Shown: piece after piece, positions 50,808-57,824 of the stretch | Layout of the letters: the number at the start of each line of letters is the position of its first letter | Position numbering within the stretch: the first letter of the stretch is position 1 | DNA from: Pararhodobacter sp. | GTDB lineage: Bacteria; Pseudomonadota; Alphaproteobacteria; Rhodobacterales; Rhodobacteraceae | Length of the DNA stretch: 57,824 nt | Assembly (NCBI GenBank): GCA_020832665.1 | Contig: JAFIEG010000021.1 | Span: 1 to 57,824 of the forward strand | Direction of reading: 5' to 3' | Translations under genes and position numbers: made by a program | Notes under the pieces: model-generated | Told to the model about the DNA's origin: nothing | What the model saw: the letters and a program-made list of their open reading frames with translations, nothing else | Databases searched by the model: none

Positions 50808-51866
50808 ATGACGATGCCAAAGGAACGAGGGACCAGACGCGCCGGCACCCATGTAACGTCGGTCGACGTCGCCGCGCTGGCCGGAGTTTCGCAAGCGGCC
50901 GTGTCGCGCGCCTTCACGCCGGGGGCGCCGATTGCCGCAGAAACGCGCCGCCGCATCCTCGATGCCGCGCGCAAGCTCAGCTATGTGCCGAATTCCATTG
51001 CCTCCAGCCTGACGACGCGGCGCACCAACATGTTTGCCGTGATCCTGGGAAACATGAACAACCCGTTCTATGTCAAGCTTTTCAAGATCTTGCTGGAACG
51101 GCTGCAATCGCAAGGCCGGCAATTGCTGACCTTCACGGTCGAGCCCGGCGCCAACAGCGACGATGCCCTCATGCGTGTGCTCCGATACCAGGTCGACGGC
51201 ATCATCTTGACCTCGGCGCAGCTTTCCACACGCATGACCGCGCTTTGTCATGACCGGGGCATCCCGATCGTCCTGTTGAACCGATACATACCGGGCTCGG
51301 ACGTATCGGGCGTGCGATGCGACAATATCGGCGGCGGCAGGTTGATCGCGAAAGCCTTCCTGCAGGCCGGGGCCCGTCATTTTGCCGTGATCAAGGGCGA
51401 CCCGCGCGGCTCCACCAGCCAGGACCGACTGCGCGGATTTGCAGAGCAGATTCTGGAAGAGGGGATAGCGCGCAGGAACATCCTGGAACTGGAAGGACAA
51501 TCGATCTACGAGGGTGCGCGACTGGCCGTGCTGCGCGCGTTTCAAGGCAAGGGTCAGCCGGTGCCAGACGCGGTTTTCGGCATCAACGATACGATGGCCA
51601 TGGGCGCGATGGACGCGTTGCGCGGCGAGATGGGGCTGCGCGTGCCCGAAGACGTGATGGTCGCCGGTTTCGATGATATCGACGAGGGCGCGCACTGGCC
51701 CTACCGGCTGACCACTGTCCGCCAGCCGATCGAAGCCATGATTGATGAGGCGCTGGCACTTTTGCAGCCCGATGCGCCGGGCCGCCCGATCGAACCCGGC
51801 ATCGACCGCACCATCCCCGGAGAACTGATATGGCGCGACACGATCCCGCGCCCAAAGCACGGCTGA
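50808..51866 (+). CDS. LacI family transcriptional regulator
   Basis: The 352-residue protein has the LacI helix-turn-helix and hinge at residues about 16-70 (TSVDVAALAGVSQAAVSRAF, LSYVPNSIASSLTTRRT) and a periplasmic-binding-like core (VILGNMNNPFYVKLFKILLE, DAVFGINDTMAMGAMDAL, VAGFDDIDEGAHWPY). It starts ATG ACG ATG, so the second ATG (50814) is an alternative. It is convergent with the LeuCD/hydrolase/lyase operon and is the only specific regulator near it, so it likely controls that operon from a distance. Confidence 0.88.
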   Translation: MTMPKERGTRRAGTHVTSVDVAALAGVSQAAVSRAFTPGAPIAAETRRRILDAARKLSYVPNSIASSLTTRRTNMFAVILGNMNNPFYVKLFKILLERLQSQGRQLLTFTVEPGANSDDALMRVLRYQVDGIILTSAQLSTRMTALCHDRGIPIVLLNRYIPGSDVSGVRCDNIGGGRLIAKAFLQAGARHFAVIKGDPRGSTSQDRLRGFAEQILEEGIARRNILELEGQSIYEGARLAVLRAFQGKGQPVPDAVFGINDTMAMGAMDALRGEMGLRVPEDVMVAGFDDIDEGAHWPYRLTTVRQPIEAMIDEALALLQPDAPGRPIEPGIDRTIPGELIWRDTIPRPKHG

Positions 51867-52060
51867 CACGATGTTCGCATGATCGGTTCGGCTGAAGCAA
51901 AGGCGGGCATGAAAGCCTGGGTATCGGAACCGATCAACTTAGGGCGCATAGCGATCAACCGGACTAAAGCCATCGTCCAGCACTAGCCAGACGGGAAAGG
52001 CGCGTCTGATTGACTGCAACGCGCCATAATCTGGCATTTTACCGCCGCACGGGCAGCGCG

Positions 52061-52936
52061 TCAGCCTTTTGCCTTGTCGCGCGCCCAGCGGCTTTCGAAT
52101 TCCCAGATCTCGGGGAAGCCGATCAATTCGTTGAATTCGTTGAAATCGAACAATTCCTGCGCCGGTGTCTGCGAAGTGCCGTGTTCCTTGAACGCCATCA
52201 GCGAATTCTGCGCGGCATGGGCGGCCGAAAGCGCCGTGGTTGCCGGATAGATCGCCATGGCATAGCCCATTTCCTTCAACTCGGCCGCCGGGCGCACCGG
52301 CGTCTTGCCGCCATCGGCCATGTTCGCCATCATCGGCACACGGATCTTGCGGCAGGCATCACGCATTTCCTGCTCGCTTTCCAGCGCCTCAAGAAACACC
52401 ACGTCGGCGCCCGCCTCGGCAAAGGCGAGGCCACGCTTAAGGGCGCCGTCGAACCCCTCGCCCTGCCGGGAATCGGTGCGCGCGATGATCAGGGTTTCGG
52501 GGCTTTGCCGTGCTTCCAGCGCGACCTTGATCTTGTCAACCATATCGGCCAGCGGCACGACCCGTTTGCCCGGTGTGTGCCCGCATTTCTTGGGAAACTC
52601 CTGATCCTCGATCTGAATGCCCACCACCCCGGCGGCCTCGTATCCGCGCACCGTGTGATGAACGTTCAAAAGCCCGCCATAGCCGGTATCGGCATCGGCG
52701 ATGATGGCTGCATCGCTGACCCGGCACAGCGTCGAGACCCTCTCGAGCATTTGCGTATAGGTGGCGATCCCTGCATCGGGGATGCCATGCGCCGAGGCCG
52801 TGAGCCAGTAACCCGAGGCATAGGCGAAATCCAGCCCGACCTTGTTGGCAATCAGCGCCGAGATCATGTCGTGCAGGCCCGGCGCTGCAACGAACCGACC
52901 CGATTCCAGGGCGGCGCGAAGGCTTGGTTTCGTCAT
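52061..52936 (-). CDS. PEP mutase/isocitrate lyase-family carbon-carbon lyase (methylisocitrate or dimethylmalate lyase type)
   Basis: The 291-residue TIM-barrel protein has the metal-binding IIADADTGYGG, the catalytic loop EDQEFPKKCGHTPGKRVV with the family KKCGH motif, and IARTDSRQGEGFDGALKRGL. Family members cleave 2-methylisocitrate, 2,3-dimethylmalate or related malates into pyruvate or glyoxylate plus an acid. The first gene of the operon encodes an aconitase-type hydratase, so a substituted malate is the most likely substrate, as in the dimethylmaleate pathway of Eubacterium barkeri. It is coupled to the hydrolase gene by ATGA. Confidence 0.85.
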   Translation of the reverse strand: MTKPSLRAALESGRFVAAPGLHDMISALIANKVGLDFAYASGYWLTASAHGIPDAGIATYTQMLERVSTLCRVSDAAIIADADTGYGGLLNVHHTVRGYEAAGVVGIQIEDQEFPKKCGHTPGKRVVPLADMVDKIKVALEARQSPETLIIARTDSRQGEGFDGALKRGLAFAEAGADVVFLEALESEQEMRDACRKIRVPMMANMADGGKTPVRPAAELKEMGYAMAIYPATTALSAAHAAQNSLMAFKEHGTSQTPAQELFDFNEFNELIGFPEIWEFESRWARDKAKG

Positions 52937-53562
52937 TTTTCAAATCCCTTCAGATAGGCAAGCGTTTCTTCCTCCGAAACCACGTCGCCGTATTTCGCGT
53001 TCATGTCGAACAGGTTGGCCTCGTGCGGGTCGGGGTGGCGATCGCCCACCGCCTCTCGCGGGATAATCGGAATGAAACCGTGGCTGTTGGCATCAACGCA
53101 AGAGGCGCGCACGCAGCCCGAAGTGGAAACCCCGGTCAGGATCACGGTGTCCACGCCCCAGCTGGTCAGCGTCGAGGCAAGCGAGGTGCCGAAGAACACG
53201 CTGGCATACTGCTTTGACACCACCAACTCGTCCTCGCGCGGCTCGATCCCCGGCGCCCATTCGCCCCATTTGCTGCCGCGAAGGAAGTGGCGCAATGGCA
53301 AGGCCTTCTGAAAGAAGCGTCCGCCATCGAGTGCCTTGGGGTGATAGACGACATTGGTGTAGATCACAGGTACTCCCGCAGCGCGCGCGCCATCGCGCAG
53401 CCGAATGGCCGAGGCCAGCGCATGGTCGCAATCGGCCCACAGATCGCAATCGCTGTCGAAATAGGCCAGCACCAGATCGATCAGGATCAGGGCCGGTTTG
53501 TGGCCAAAGCCAAGCCGGCCACCATAGGCCCGCGCATAGTTCTCGGAACGGTCTTCGCTCAT
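52933..53562 (-). CDS. Cysteine hydrolase (isochorismatase family), maleamate-amidase-like
   Basis: The 209-residue protein has Asp29 (LILIDL), Lys117 (VVSKQYASVFF) and Cys150 in VSTSGCVRASCVDANSHGF, the amidase-type triad. It is a paralogue of the protein at 37287 (shared N-S-H/GD-R-x-x-x-PHEANLFDM-x-KY ending). Ammonia release from a maleamate-type amide is the likely role. It overlaps genes on both sides by four bases, between the leuD-type and lyase genes. Confidence 0.85.
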   Translation of the reverse strand: MSEDRSENYARAYGGRLGFGHKPALILIDLVLAYFDSDCDLWADCDHALASAIRLRDGARAAGVPVIYTNVVYHPKALDGGRFFQKALPLRHFLRGSKWGEWAPGIEPREDELVVSKQYASVFFGTSLASTLTSWGVDTVILTGVSTSGCVRASCVDANSHGFIPIIPREAVGDRHPDPHEANLFDMNAKYGDVVSEEETLAYLKGFEK

Positions 53563-54194
53563 GGTTTATCCCCGATATCATCGAAACAGGCCAGCTGGCC
53601 GTCATCCAGGAACAGCCACGGATTGGCGCGGCGGTGGCGGGCCTCGAAAGCCTCGATGGCGGCCAACTCGTCTTTCAGGATCACGCCGATCTCGTCCAGC
53701 CCCTCGACCAATGCTCGCTTGCGATGCGGTTCAATGTCAAAGGTGATCTCGCTGCCATCGGACAGCCGGATATGTTGCGCAGGCAGATCGATGGTCACGG
53801 CGCGCGCTCCTTCAGCCTCGGCCTGCACGCGGGCTAGGGGGGCGCCAGCCAGAATGATCGGCAGGATTCCGTTGCGAAAGCAGTTGGCGTGAAAGATCTC
53901 GCCAATGCCGGGGCCGATCACGCAGCGGATGCCGAAATCGGCCAGGGCCCAGACCGCGTTCTCGCGCGACGACCCGGTGCCGAAATCAGGCCCTGTAACC
54001 ATAATTTGTGCCTTGTCCCAGGGCGGTGTATCCAGCACGAAGCCGCCCTGCGCGCGGCGTTCACTGAACAGCTTGCTACCCAGCCCGGCCTTGCCGGGCA
54101 ACAGAAGAAAGCGGGCGGGAAAGATGACGTCGGTATCGATCTGCGCTTCAGGCAAGGAGGCGGCCAAGGCGGTCAGGGTGGTGAAGGAGTTCAT
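53559..54194 (-). CDS. Aconitase-superfamily hydratase, small (LeuD-type) subunit
   Basis: The 211-residue protein has the swivelling domain of Leu[35 protein letters not shown] with the S-R substrate loop, and [14 protein letters not shown]. In leucine synthesis it forms isopropylmalate isomerase with LeuC, but here it lies in a hydrolase/lyase operon under a LacI regulator. Maleate hydratase (HbzIJ) and dimethylmaleate hydratase (DmdAB) have the same architecture. It starts at 54194, overlapping the large-subunit stop. Confidence 0.87.
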   Translation of the reverse strand: MNSFTTLTALAASLPEAQIDTDVIFPARFLLLPGKAGLGSKLFSERRAQGGFVLDTPPWDKAQIMVTGPDFGTGSSRENAVWALADFGIRCVIGPGIGEIFHANCFRNGILPIILAGAPLARVQAEAEGARAVTIDLPAQHIRLSDGSEITFDIEPHRKRALVEGLDEIGVILKDELAAIEAFEARHRRANPWLFLDDGQLACFDDIGDKP

Positions 54195-55627
54195 CGCATC
54201 ATCTCCCGCACATCGGTCATGCGGCCGGTGATTGCAGCGGCGGCGGCCATCTCGGGGCTCATCAGATGCGTGCGTCCGCCCTGCCCTTGCCGCCCCTCGA
54301 AATTGCGGTTCGAGGTCGAGGCGCATCGCTCGCCCGGCTTCAGGCTGTCGCCATTCATGGCCACACACATCGAACAGCCCGCCGCGCGCCATTCGAAACC
54401 GGCCTCGGTGAAAACCCGGTGCAGCCCCTCGGCCTCGGCAGCCAGGCGCACGCTTGCCGAACCGGGCACGACGATGGCCGACACCCCCGGGGCGACCCGC
54501 CGCCCCTCGACTATCCTTGCCGCGCCGCGCAGATCGTCGAGCCGCCCGTTGGTGCACGATCCGATGAAGACATGGTCGATTGCGATATCACGCAGCGCCA
54601 TGCCGGGCCGCAGACCCATATAGGCCAGGCTGCTGGCCATGCGGGCGCGCCGCACCGGATCGCTTTCCGACGCAGGGTCAGGGATGGTGGCGGTTACGGG
54701 CAGGGTTTCCGCTGGGGTGGTGCCCCAACTGACCTGCGGCGCGATTTCCGAAGCGTCCAGAGTCACCTCGCGATCGAACACGGCATCAGCATCGCTCGCA
54801 AGGGCGCGCCAGGCATAGCGCGCGGCGGCCTCGTTGTCGCCTTGCGGCGCCAAGGGGCGGGCGAACACCCAGTCATACGTCACCTTGTCAGGGGCAATCA
54901 TTCCGACGCGCGCGCCGGCCTCGATGGCCATGTTGCACAAGGTCATGCGCCCTTCCATGGCCATGGCGGAAATGGCCGGCCCGGCGAACTCGATTGCATG
55001 GCCGACACCCCCGCCGACCCCGATTCGGGCGATCAGCGCCAGCATCACATCCTTGACAGCCACGCCGGGCTTCAACGCGCCCTTCACTGTCACGCGCATC
55101 CGCTTTTGCCGGCGCAGGCGCAGGGTCTGGGTTGCGAATACGCATTCACACTCGCTGGAGCCAATGCCGAATGCGAGCGCGCCGAACGCGCCATGCGTGC
55201 TGGTGTGGCTGTCGCCGCAAACCAGCGTGGCCCCCGGCAGGGTAAAGCCCAGCTCGGGCCCGATCACATGAACGATCCCGTGGCGCGGATCGTTCATGGG
55301 GATGTATCGAATACCGTGCTTTCTTGTATTGCCGATCAGTCGCTCGACCTGACGGGCGGCCTGCCCCGGCGGCAACGGAAGATGACGCGAATGCGTCGGT
55401 ACCGCGTGATCGGCAACCGCCAGATGCGCGTTCGGGCGGCGCAACGGGCGGTCTGCCATGTCGAGCCCGGAAAACGCCTGCGGCGATGAAATCTCATGCA
55501 CCAAGTGGCGGTCTATATAGATCAGGTCGGTCCCATCGTCATACGACCTGACAACATGAGCGTCCCAAACCTTGTCGTAAAGGGTGCGCCCGCCTTGATT
55601 CGCACGTCGAGAAGCGTCCTGGCCCAT
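54191..55627 (-). CDS. Aconitase-superfamily hydratase, large (LeuC-type) subunit
   Basis: The 478-residue protein binds a [4Fe-4S] cluster through cysteines in GSCTNGRL and GCSMCVAMN, and has [20 protein letters not shown], the LeuC signature. The start at 55627 follows GGAGG. It is the first gene of the operon 55627-52061. With the small subunit it should add or remove water on a maleate- or malate-type acid; leucine synthesis is less likely given the neighbours and the absence of leuB or leuA. Confidence 0.88.
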   Translation of the reverse strand: MGQDASRRANQGGRTLYDKVWDAHVVRSYDDGTDLIYIDRHLVHEISSPQAFSGLDMADRPLRRPNAHLAVADHAVPTHSRHLPLPPGQAARQVERLIGNTRKHGIRYIPMNDPRHGIVHVIGPELGFTLPGATLVCGDSHTSTHGAFGALAFGIGSSECECVFATQTLRLRRQKRMRVTVKGALKPGVAVKDVMLALIARIGVGGGVGHAIEFAGPAISAMAMEGRMTLCNMAIEAGARVGMIAPDKVTYDWVFARPLAPQGDNEAAARYAWRALASDADAVFDREVTLDASEIAPQVSWGTTPAETLPVTATIPDPASESDPVRRARMASSLAYMGLRPGMALRDIAIDHVFIGSCTNGRLDDLRGAARIVEGRRVAPGVSAIVVPGSASVRLAAEAEGLHRVFTEAGFEWRAAGCSMCVAMNGDSLKPGERCASTSNRNFEGRQGQGGRTHLMSPEMAAAAAITGRMTDVREMMR

Positions 55628-55647
55628 GAGTTCCTCCGATGGCGGAG

Positions 55648-55661
55648 CTTGCACCAGCAAG
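55648..55661. promoter_or_regulatory. Possible operator upstream of the LeuC-type gene
   Basis: CTTGCACCAGCAAG is an inverted repeat with 5-bp arms 21 bases before the start of the operon. It lacks the central CG common in LacI-family sites, so assignment to the LacI regulator is weak. Confidence 0.25.
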
Positions 55662-55838
55662 GTTAGCGGGGCTTGCAACCGTATTCAATAGCCGAAGGCG
55701 CGCCTCCCGGAATGCAATATTTTTTCCATGCCCGGCGGCTCCTCCCTTCATCCGGTTGGGGCTGCACCAGCAGGCGATGAAAAGAACCAGCACCCGCGTC
55801 GCTTCGGCCACCGAAGCGATACCGACGCGCTCGTCGAA

Positions 55839-56275
55839 GCCACGGATAACGACGCGCTGCGGCTGCTCGACGGGCTGGTGCAGCTGTCGGTCCTGGACCG
55901 CAATCTTACCGCGCCCCCTGGTTCACCCGCCGATGGTGATCGCTACATCGTGGCGAGCGGTGGCACCGATAATTGGGCGGGGGTGGGATCTGAACGTCGC
56001 ACTCTGGACCGATGGCGCCTGGATGCGCCTGCCGCCCCGGACGGGTTGGCGGGCGTGGGTCGAAGACGAGGGGCTGCTGCTGGTCTTTGACGGCGCCGCT
56101 TGGGTCGGCACCACGCCTGATGAATTGCAGAACATGGTGCTGCTCGGGCTGGGCGCGTCAGCGGATGCGTCGAACCCGTTCGCGGCGAAGCTGAATGCCG
56201 CGCTCTGGACGGCGCGGACCGTCGGTGAGGGTGGCACCGGCGATCTCTTCTACACCATGAACAAGGAGAGGCGTT
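55839..56275 (+). pseudogene. DUF2793 phage/GTA tail-type protein, broken by a frameshift
   Basis: The first frame reads ATDNDALRLLDGLVQLSVLD, RNLTAPPGSPADGDRYIVAS, GGTDNWAG; after a shift near the G-run at about 55977-55987 the other frame continues DLNVALWTDGAWMRLPPRTG, WRAWVEDEGLLLVFDGAAWV and GTGDLFYTMNKE. This is the DUF2793 domain found in Rhodobacterales gene-transfer-agent and prophage tail proteins. The usual VQAAQAQKHVT start and everything after MNKE are missing. It ends where the Cas9 fragment begins. Confidence 0.75.
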
Positions 56276-56665
56276 GTTCCCGAAAAACGATAGCGAGGGC
56301 AAGCGGCGCAGCCATGTCTGGGTCCTGCCCGGTCGCATGACCGCAATGCTGAGGCACCGCCGGGGCCTGAACCTTGGCGATCATAACCGCAAGTCGCGGG
56401 ACGACCACCGCCATCATGCGATTGACGCCGCCGTGGTGGGTGTGATCGACCGACGGATGGTGCAGGTCTTGCAGACCCATGCCCGGAACATGGGCGTGGA
56501 GCGGCTGGACCGTGTGTTGCCTGCCCCACCGGAACCTTTCGGAGGCTTCCGCGACGCCGTGCTTGCCGCCGTCGAAAAGGTCAACGTCAGCCATCGCGCG
56601 CAGCACGGCAGCATCGATCCCAAAGACCCGTCGCAGACTAGCGGCAGGCTGCATGAGGATATGGG
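56274..56665 (+). pseudogene. cas9: Cas9 (type II-C) C-terminal fragment
   Basis: The frame contains HVWVLPGRMTAMLRHRRGLN, then RDDHRHHAIDAAVVGVIDRR, whose HHAIDA (56412-56429) is the RuvC-III motif with catalytic His and Asp. It continues with DRVLPAPPEPFGGFRDAVLA, KVNVSHRAQHGS and SGRLHED, the stretch that leads into the PAM-interacting part of compact type II-C Cas9s. The N-terminal about 700 residues (RuvC-I, REC, HNH) and the PAM-interacting domain are missing. The reading frame stops making sense where cas2 starts at 56653. The fragment is certainly non-functional as a nuclease. Confidence 0.82.
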
Positions 56666-56961
56666 TGCTTTTCGATCTGCCGGTTCTGACCAGCGTCGAA
56701 CGCAAGAGGGCCACGCGGTTTCGCAACGACCTCTTGGACCTCGGCTTTGAAATGGTTCAATTTTCGGTCTATCTTCGGCACGCGTGGAGCAAGGAAAAGG
56801 CCGAGAACTATGCAAGACAGGTTGGCGACCTCGTCCCGGACCCTGGCCATGTGCAGGTGCTGTTCTTCACGGACAAGCAATATGCCCTCAGTCAGGTTTT
56901 CCACGGCAAGCGAAGATCGAAGGCCCCAGCAGAAAAACCGGCTCAACTCGTGCTGTTTTGA
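56653..56961 (+). CDS. cas2: CRISPR-associated endoribonuclease/adaptation protein Cas2
   Basis: The 102-residue protein begins MRIWVLFDLPVLTSVERKRA, with the conserved Asp8 in the FDLP motif, then FRNDLLDLGFEMVQFSVYLR, a typical Cas2 second strand, and VQVLFFTDKQYA. It is complete. Cas2 works as a dimer with Cas1 in spacer acquisition, but cas1 is absent and the Cas9 fragment ends within the cas2 start, so this is an orphan. No repeat-spacer array is visible downstream. Confidence 0.88.
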   Translation: MRIWVLFDLPVLTSVERKRATRFRNDLLDLGFEMVQFSVYLRHAWSKEKAENYARQVGDLVPDPGHVQVLFFTDKQYALSQVFHGKRRSKAPAEKPAQLVLF

Positions 56962-57003
56962 GCAGGCAGGGGACATTTTTCTGCGGCGCAACCTAGAAAA
57001 AAG

Positions 57004-57034
57004 CCCCGCGCAACAAGAGGTTGCGCGGGGTTTA
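57004..57034 (+). terminator. Rho-independent terminator after cas2
   Basis: CCCCGCGCAAC and GTTGCGCGGGG form a perfect 11-bp stem with loop AAGAG, preceded by an A-run and followed by TTTAT. It ends transcription of cas2, or could be the tail of a lost tracrRNA-like transcript. Confidence 0.8.
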
Positions 57035-57229
57035 TCCTAGCAGAAGGAGCGGCGCGGCCAAGCCCGAACAATAGCGTGAAGGTGGCCAAGCGTCAGTCGA
57101 TCCTAGCTAGCAAGGTCGTGTTCCACACTGCTGCACCGTCGACCGACCACACCAGCATAGGGCCTGCCACTTGGGTCGTCTTCCCCTTACCGGTGGCGCA
57201 CGAGTGGCGCACGGGGGCTTGAATGCAAG

Positions 57230-57253
57230 AAAGCCCGGCGATTGCCGGGCTTT
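57230..57253 (+). terminator. Rho-independent terminator-like hairpin
   Basis: AAAGCCCGGC and GCCGGGCTTT form a 10-bp stem with loop GATT followed by TG. Being symmetric it could terminate on either strand, for instance for a gene lost during rearrangement. Confidence 0.65.
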
Positions 57254-57282
57254 GTAATCATTTGATATATTTATTACTTTTT

Positions 57283-57295
57283 TGGTTGCGGGGGC
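57283..57295 (-). other. tRNA-Met 3'-end-like sequence, possible attachment-site scar
   Basis: TGGTTGCGGGGGC reads GCCCCCGCAACCA on the minus strand, the usual 3' end (acceptor stem plus CCA) of alphaproteobacterial initiator or elongator tRNA-Met. The adjoining bases do not fold into the rest of a tRNA. Integrated elements leave such partial tRNA copies at one end, which would fit the phage and CRISPR fragments beside it. Confidence 0.35.
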
Positions 57296-57516
57296 TCGAT
57301 CTGGACTTGATTTGCAGGGAGATGACGGCTCTGCCGAGCATACAAAGCTGGCGGCGGGAGGACGCCTTGGAATTCCTTTGCCTTTTGCAACTTACGGCCT
57401 GCGCTACAGCGATCTACATTGATGAAGGCCAAACTCTATTTCAAGGGTGACGTCCCAGAACTCAGGGAACAGTTTTTTATAGGCTGACCAGCGGGTTGGA
57501 TGCGCATTTTCCGAAT

Positions 57517-57803
57517 TCAGTCGAGACTTAGCCATTCCATGAAATCCTGCCGCTGCTCAAAGACGCACTTCAAGGCATCTTTCAACGGAGATGTGCGTGC
57601 GGAGAGATTGATGACTAGTGTGTCCATGGCACGGGTTAGCGGAATCATCATCCATTGTGCGGCGAATGCTGCGGCCAGGTCTTCCTGTGTGTCAAACAGC
57701 CCGCCCAGTTCCTGCGGCGCATTCATCCATTGCCGGTATTTATAGTCATAGAAATCGTCGAAGGCGTAGTTGAACCGCCCCGGGTTTCCGAGAGGCTTCT
57801 TTG
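57517..57803 (-). pseudogene. C-terminal fragment of a DNA helicase-like protein
   Basis: The frame reads NPGRFNYAFDDFYDYKYRQW, MNAPQELGGLFDTQEDLAAA, FAAQWMMIPLTRAMDTLVIN, then SPLKDALKCVFEQRQDFMEW to a stop at 57517. W-M-M-I-P-L-TRA-(I/M)-DTLVI resembles the end of UvrD-type and other superfamily I helicases. A TGA closes the frame upstream at about 57804-57806, so unless a frameshift lies there, only this tail survives. The rest may lie beyond the window edge. Confidence 0.5.
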
Positions 57804-57824
57804 TTCAAAACCTACGCGGCTTTT

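Larger units (their letters stand above)
57035..57516. other. Non-coding, rearranged region
   Basis: About 480 bases contain a second terminator (57230-57253), a tRNA-3'-end-like sequence (57283-57295) and an AT-rich segment, but no convincing gene. No direct repeats of 25-40 bases, as expected for a CRISPR array, are present. Confidence 0.4.

Noticed and set aside
53559-55627. Leucine biosynthesis leuCD
   Set aside because: No leuA or leuB is nearby, the genes are coupled to an amidase and a lyase, and a sugar/acid-type LacI regulator is adjacent. I kept the LeuC/LeuD family name but not the pathway.
57283-57360. A complete tRNA-Met gene on the minus strand
   Set aside because: Only the terminal 13 bases match; no T arm, anticodon or D arm follows.
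56962-57516. CRISPR array downstream of cas2
   Set aside because: I looked for 25-40-base direct repeats with regular spacing and found none; only two terminator hairpins and a tRNA-like 13-mer are present.

Overview
The window comes from a GC-rich alphaproteobacterial chromosome, most likely a Rhodobacteraceae/Paracoccaceae-type organism. Pointers are the CtaD C-terminus at the left edge, GatB/YqeY and DUF2244 genes, dense ATGA-coupled operons, a DUF2793 (gene-transfer-agent/prophage tail) fragment and many TRAP/ABC uptake systems. It is an accessory, catabolic stretch with several eroded genes.

Layout. 1-2.1 kb: housekeeping edge (ctaD end, DUF2244, GatB/YqeY, tRNA-Ala(CGC)) and a decayed Cys/Met PLP-enzyme fragment. 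2.1-11.3 kb: a MarR gene, a secreted alpha/beta hydrolase and a long minus-strand operon of small detoxification-type proteins (AlkD-like, VOC, DUF1428, DHFR-like, amidase, GST, serine hydrolase), divergent from a second MarR gene with a clear palindromic operator. 12.6-15.1 kb: an acyl-CoA dehydrogenase-fold protein lacking the usual catalytic Glu, paired with a class III CoA-transferase; this looks like 3-sulfinopropanoate activation and desulfination. 15.2-30.6 kb: a catabolic island with a LIV-type ABC transporter, Rieske dioxygenase alpha/beta, enoyl-CoA hydratase, SDR, ferredoxin, hydrolase, phenylacetate-CoA-ligase-like ligase, TetR regulator, ferredoxin reductase, a thiolase-fold/OB-fold fusion and a thiolase. 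Its promoters share a GAACGA-NCGNTY operator. The gene set matches the logic of ibuprofen ipf systems: CoA activation, ipso-dioxygenation of the aryl-CoA, thiolase/OB-fold removal of the acyl side chain.

31-35.3 kb: TAXI-TRAP transporter with an embedded metallo-beta-lactamase-fold hydrolase and a MarR regulator. 36.5-50.4 kb: a tightly coupled seven-gene operon (maleate-isomerase-type proteins, cysteine hydrolase, FAD monooxygenase, SDR, ALDH, CoA-transferase), an HMG-CoA-lyase-type gene, a ThDP enzyme and a second TAXI-TRAP system, tied together by two near-identical ACTTGT...ACAACT operators and a GntR gene. 50.8-55.6 kb: LacI regulator and a LeuC/LeuD-type hydratase, cysteine hydrolase and PEP-mutase/isocitrate-lyase-family lyase, which read as a complete (substituted) maleamate to oxo-acid route. 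55.8-57.8 kb: wreckage of mobile/defence DNA: DUF2793 fragment, the C-terminal part of a type II-C Cas9 joined directly to an intact cas2 (cas1 gone), and a helicase C-terminal fragment.

The most novel elements are the TetR-controlled ipf-like island, the reductase gene ending in a canonical A_AAA_AAC slippery heptamer that restores the family C-terminus by a -1 shift, and the LeuCD/hydrolase/lyase module. All functional assignments come from reading motifs; none was checked by database search.
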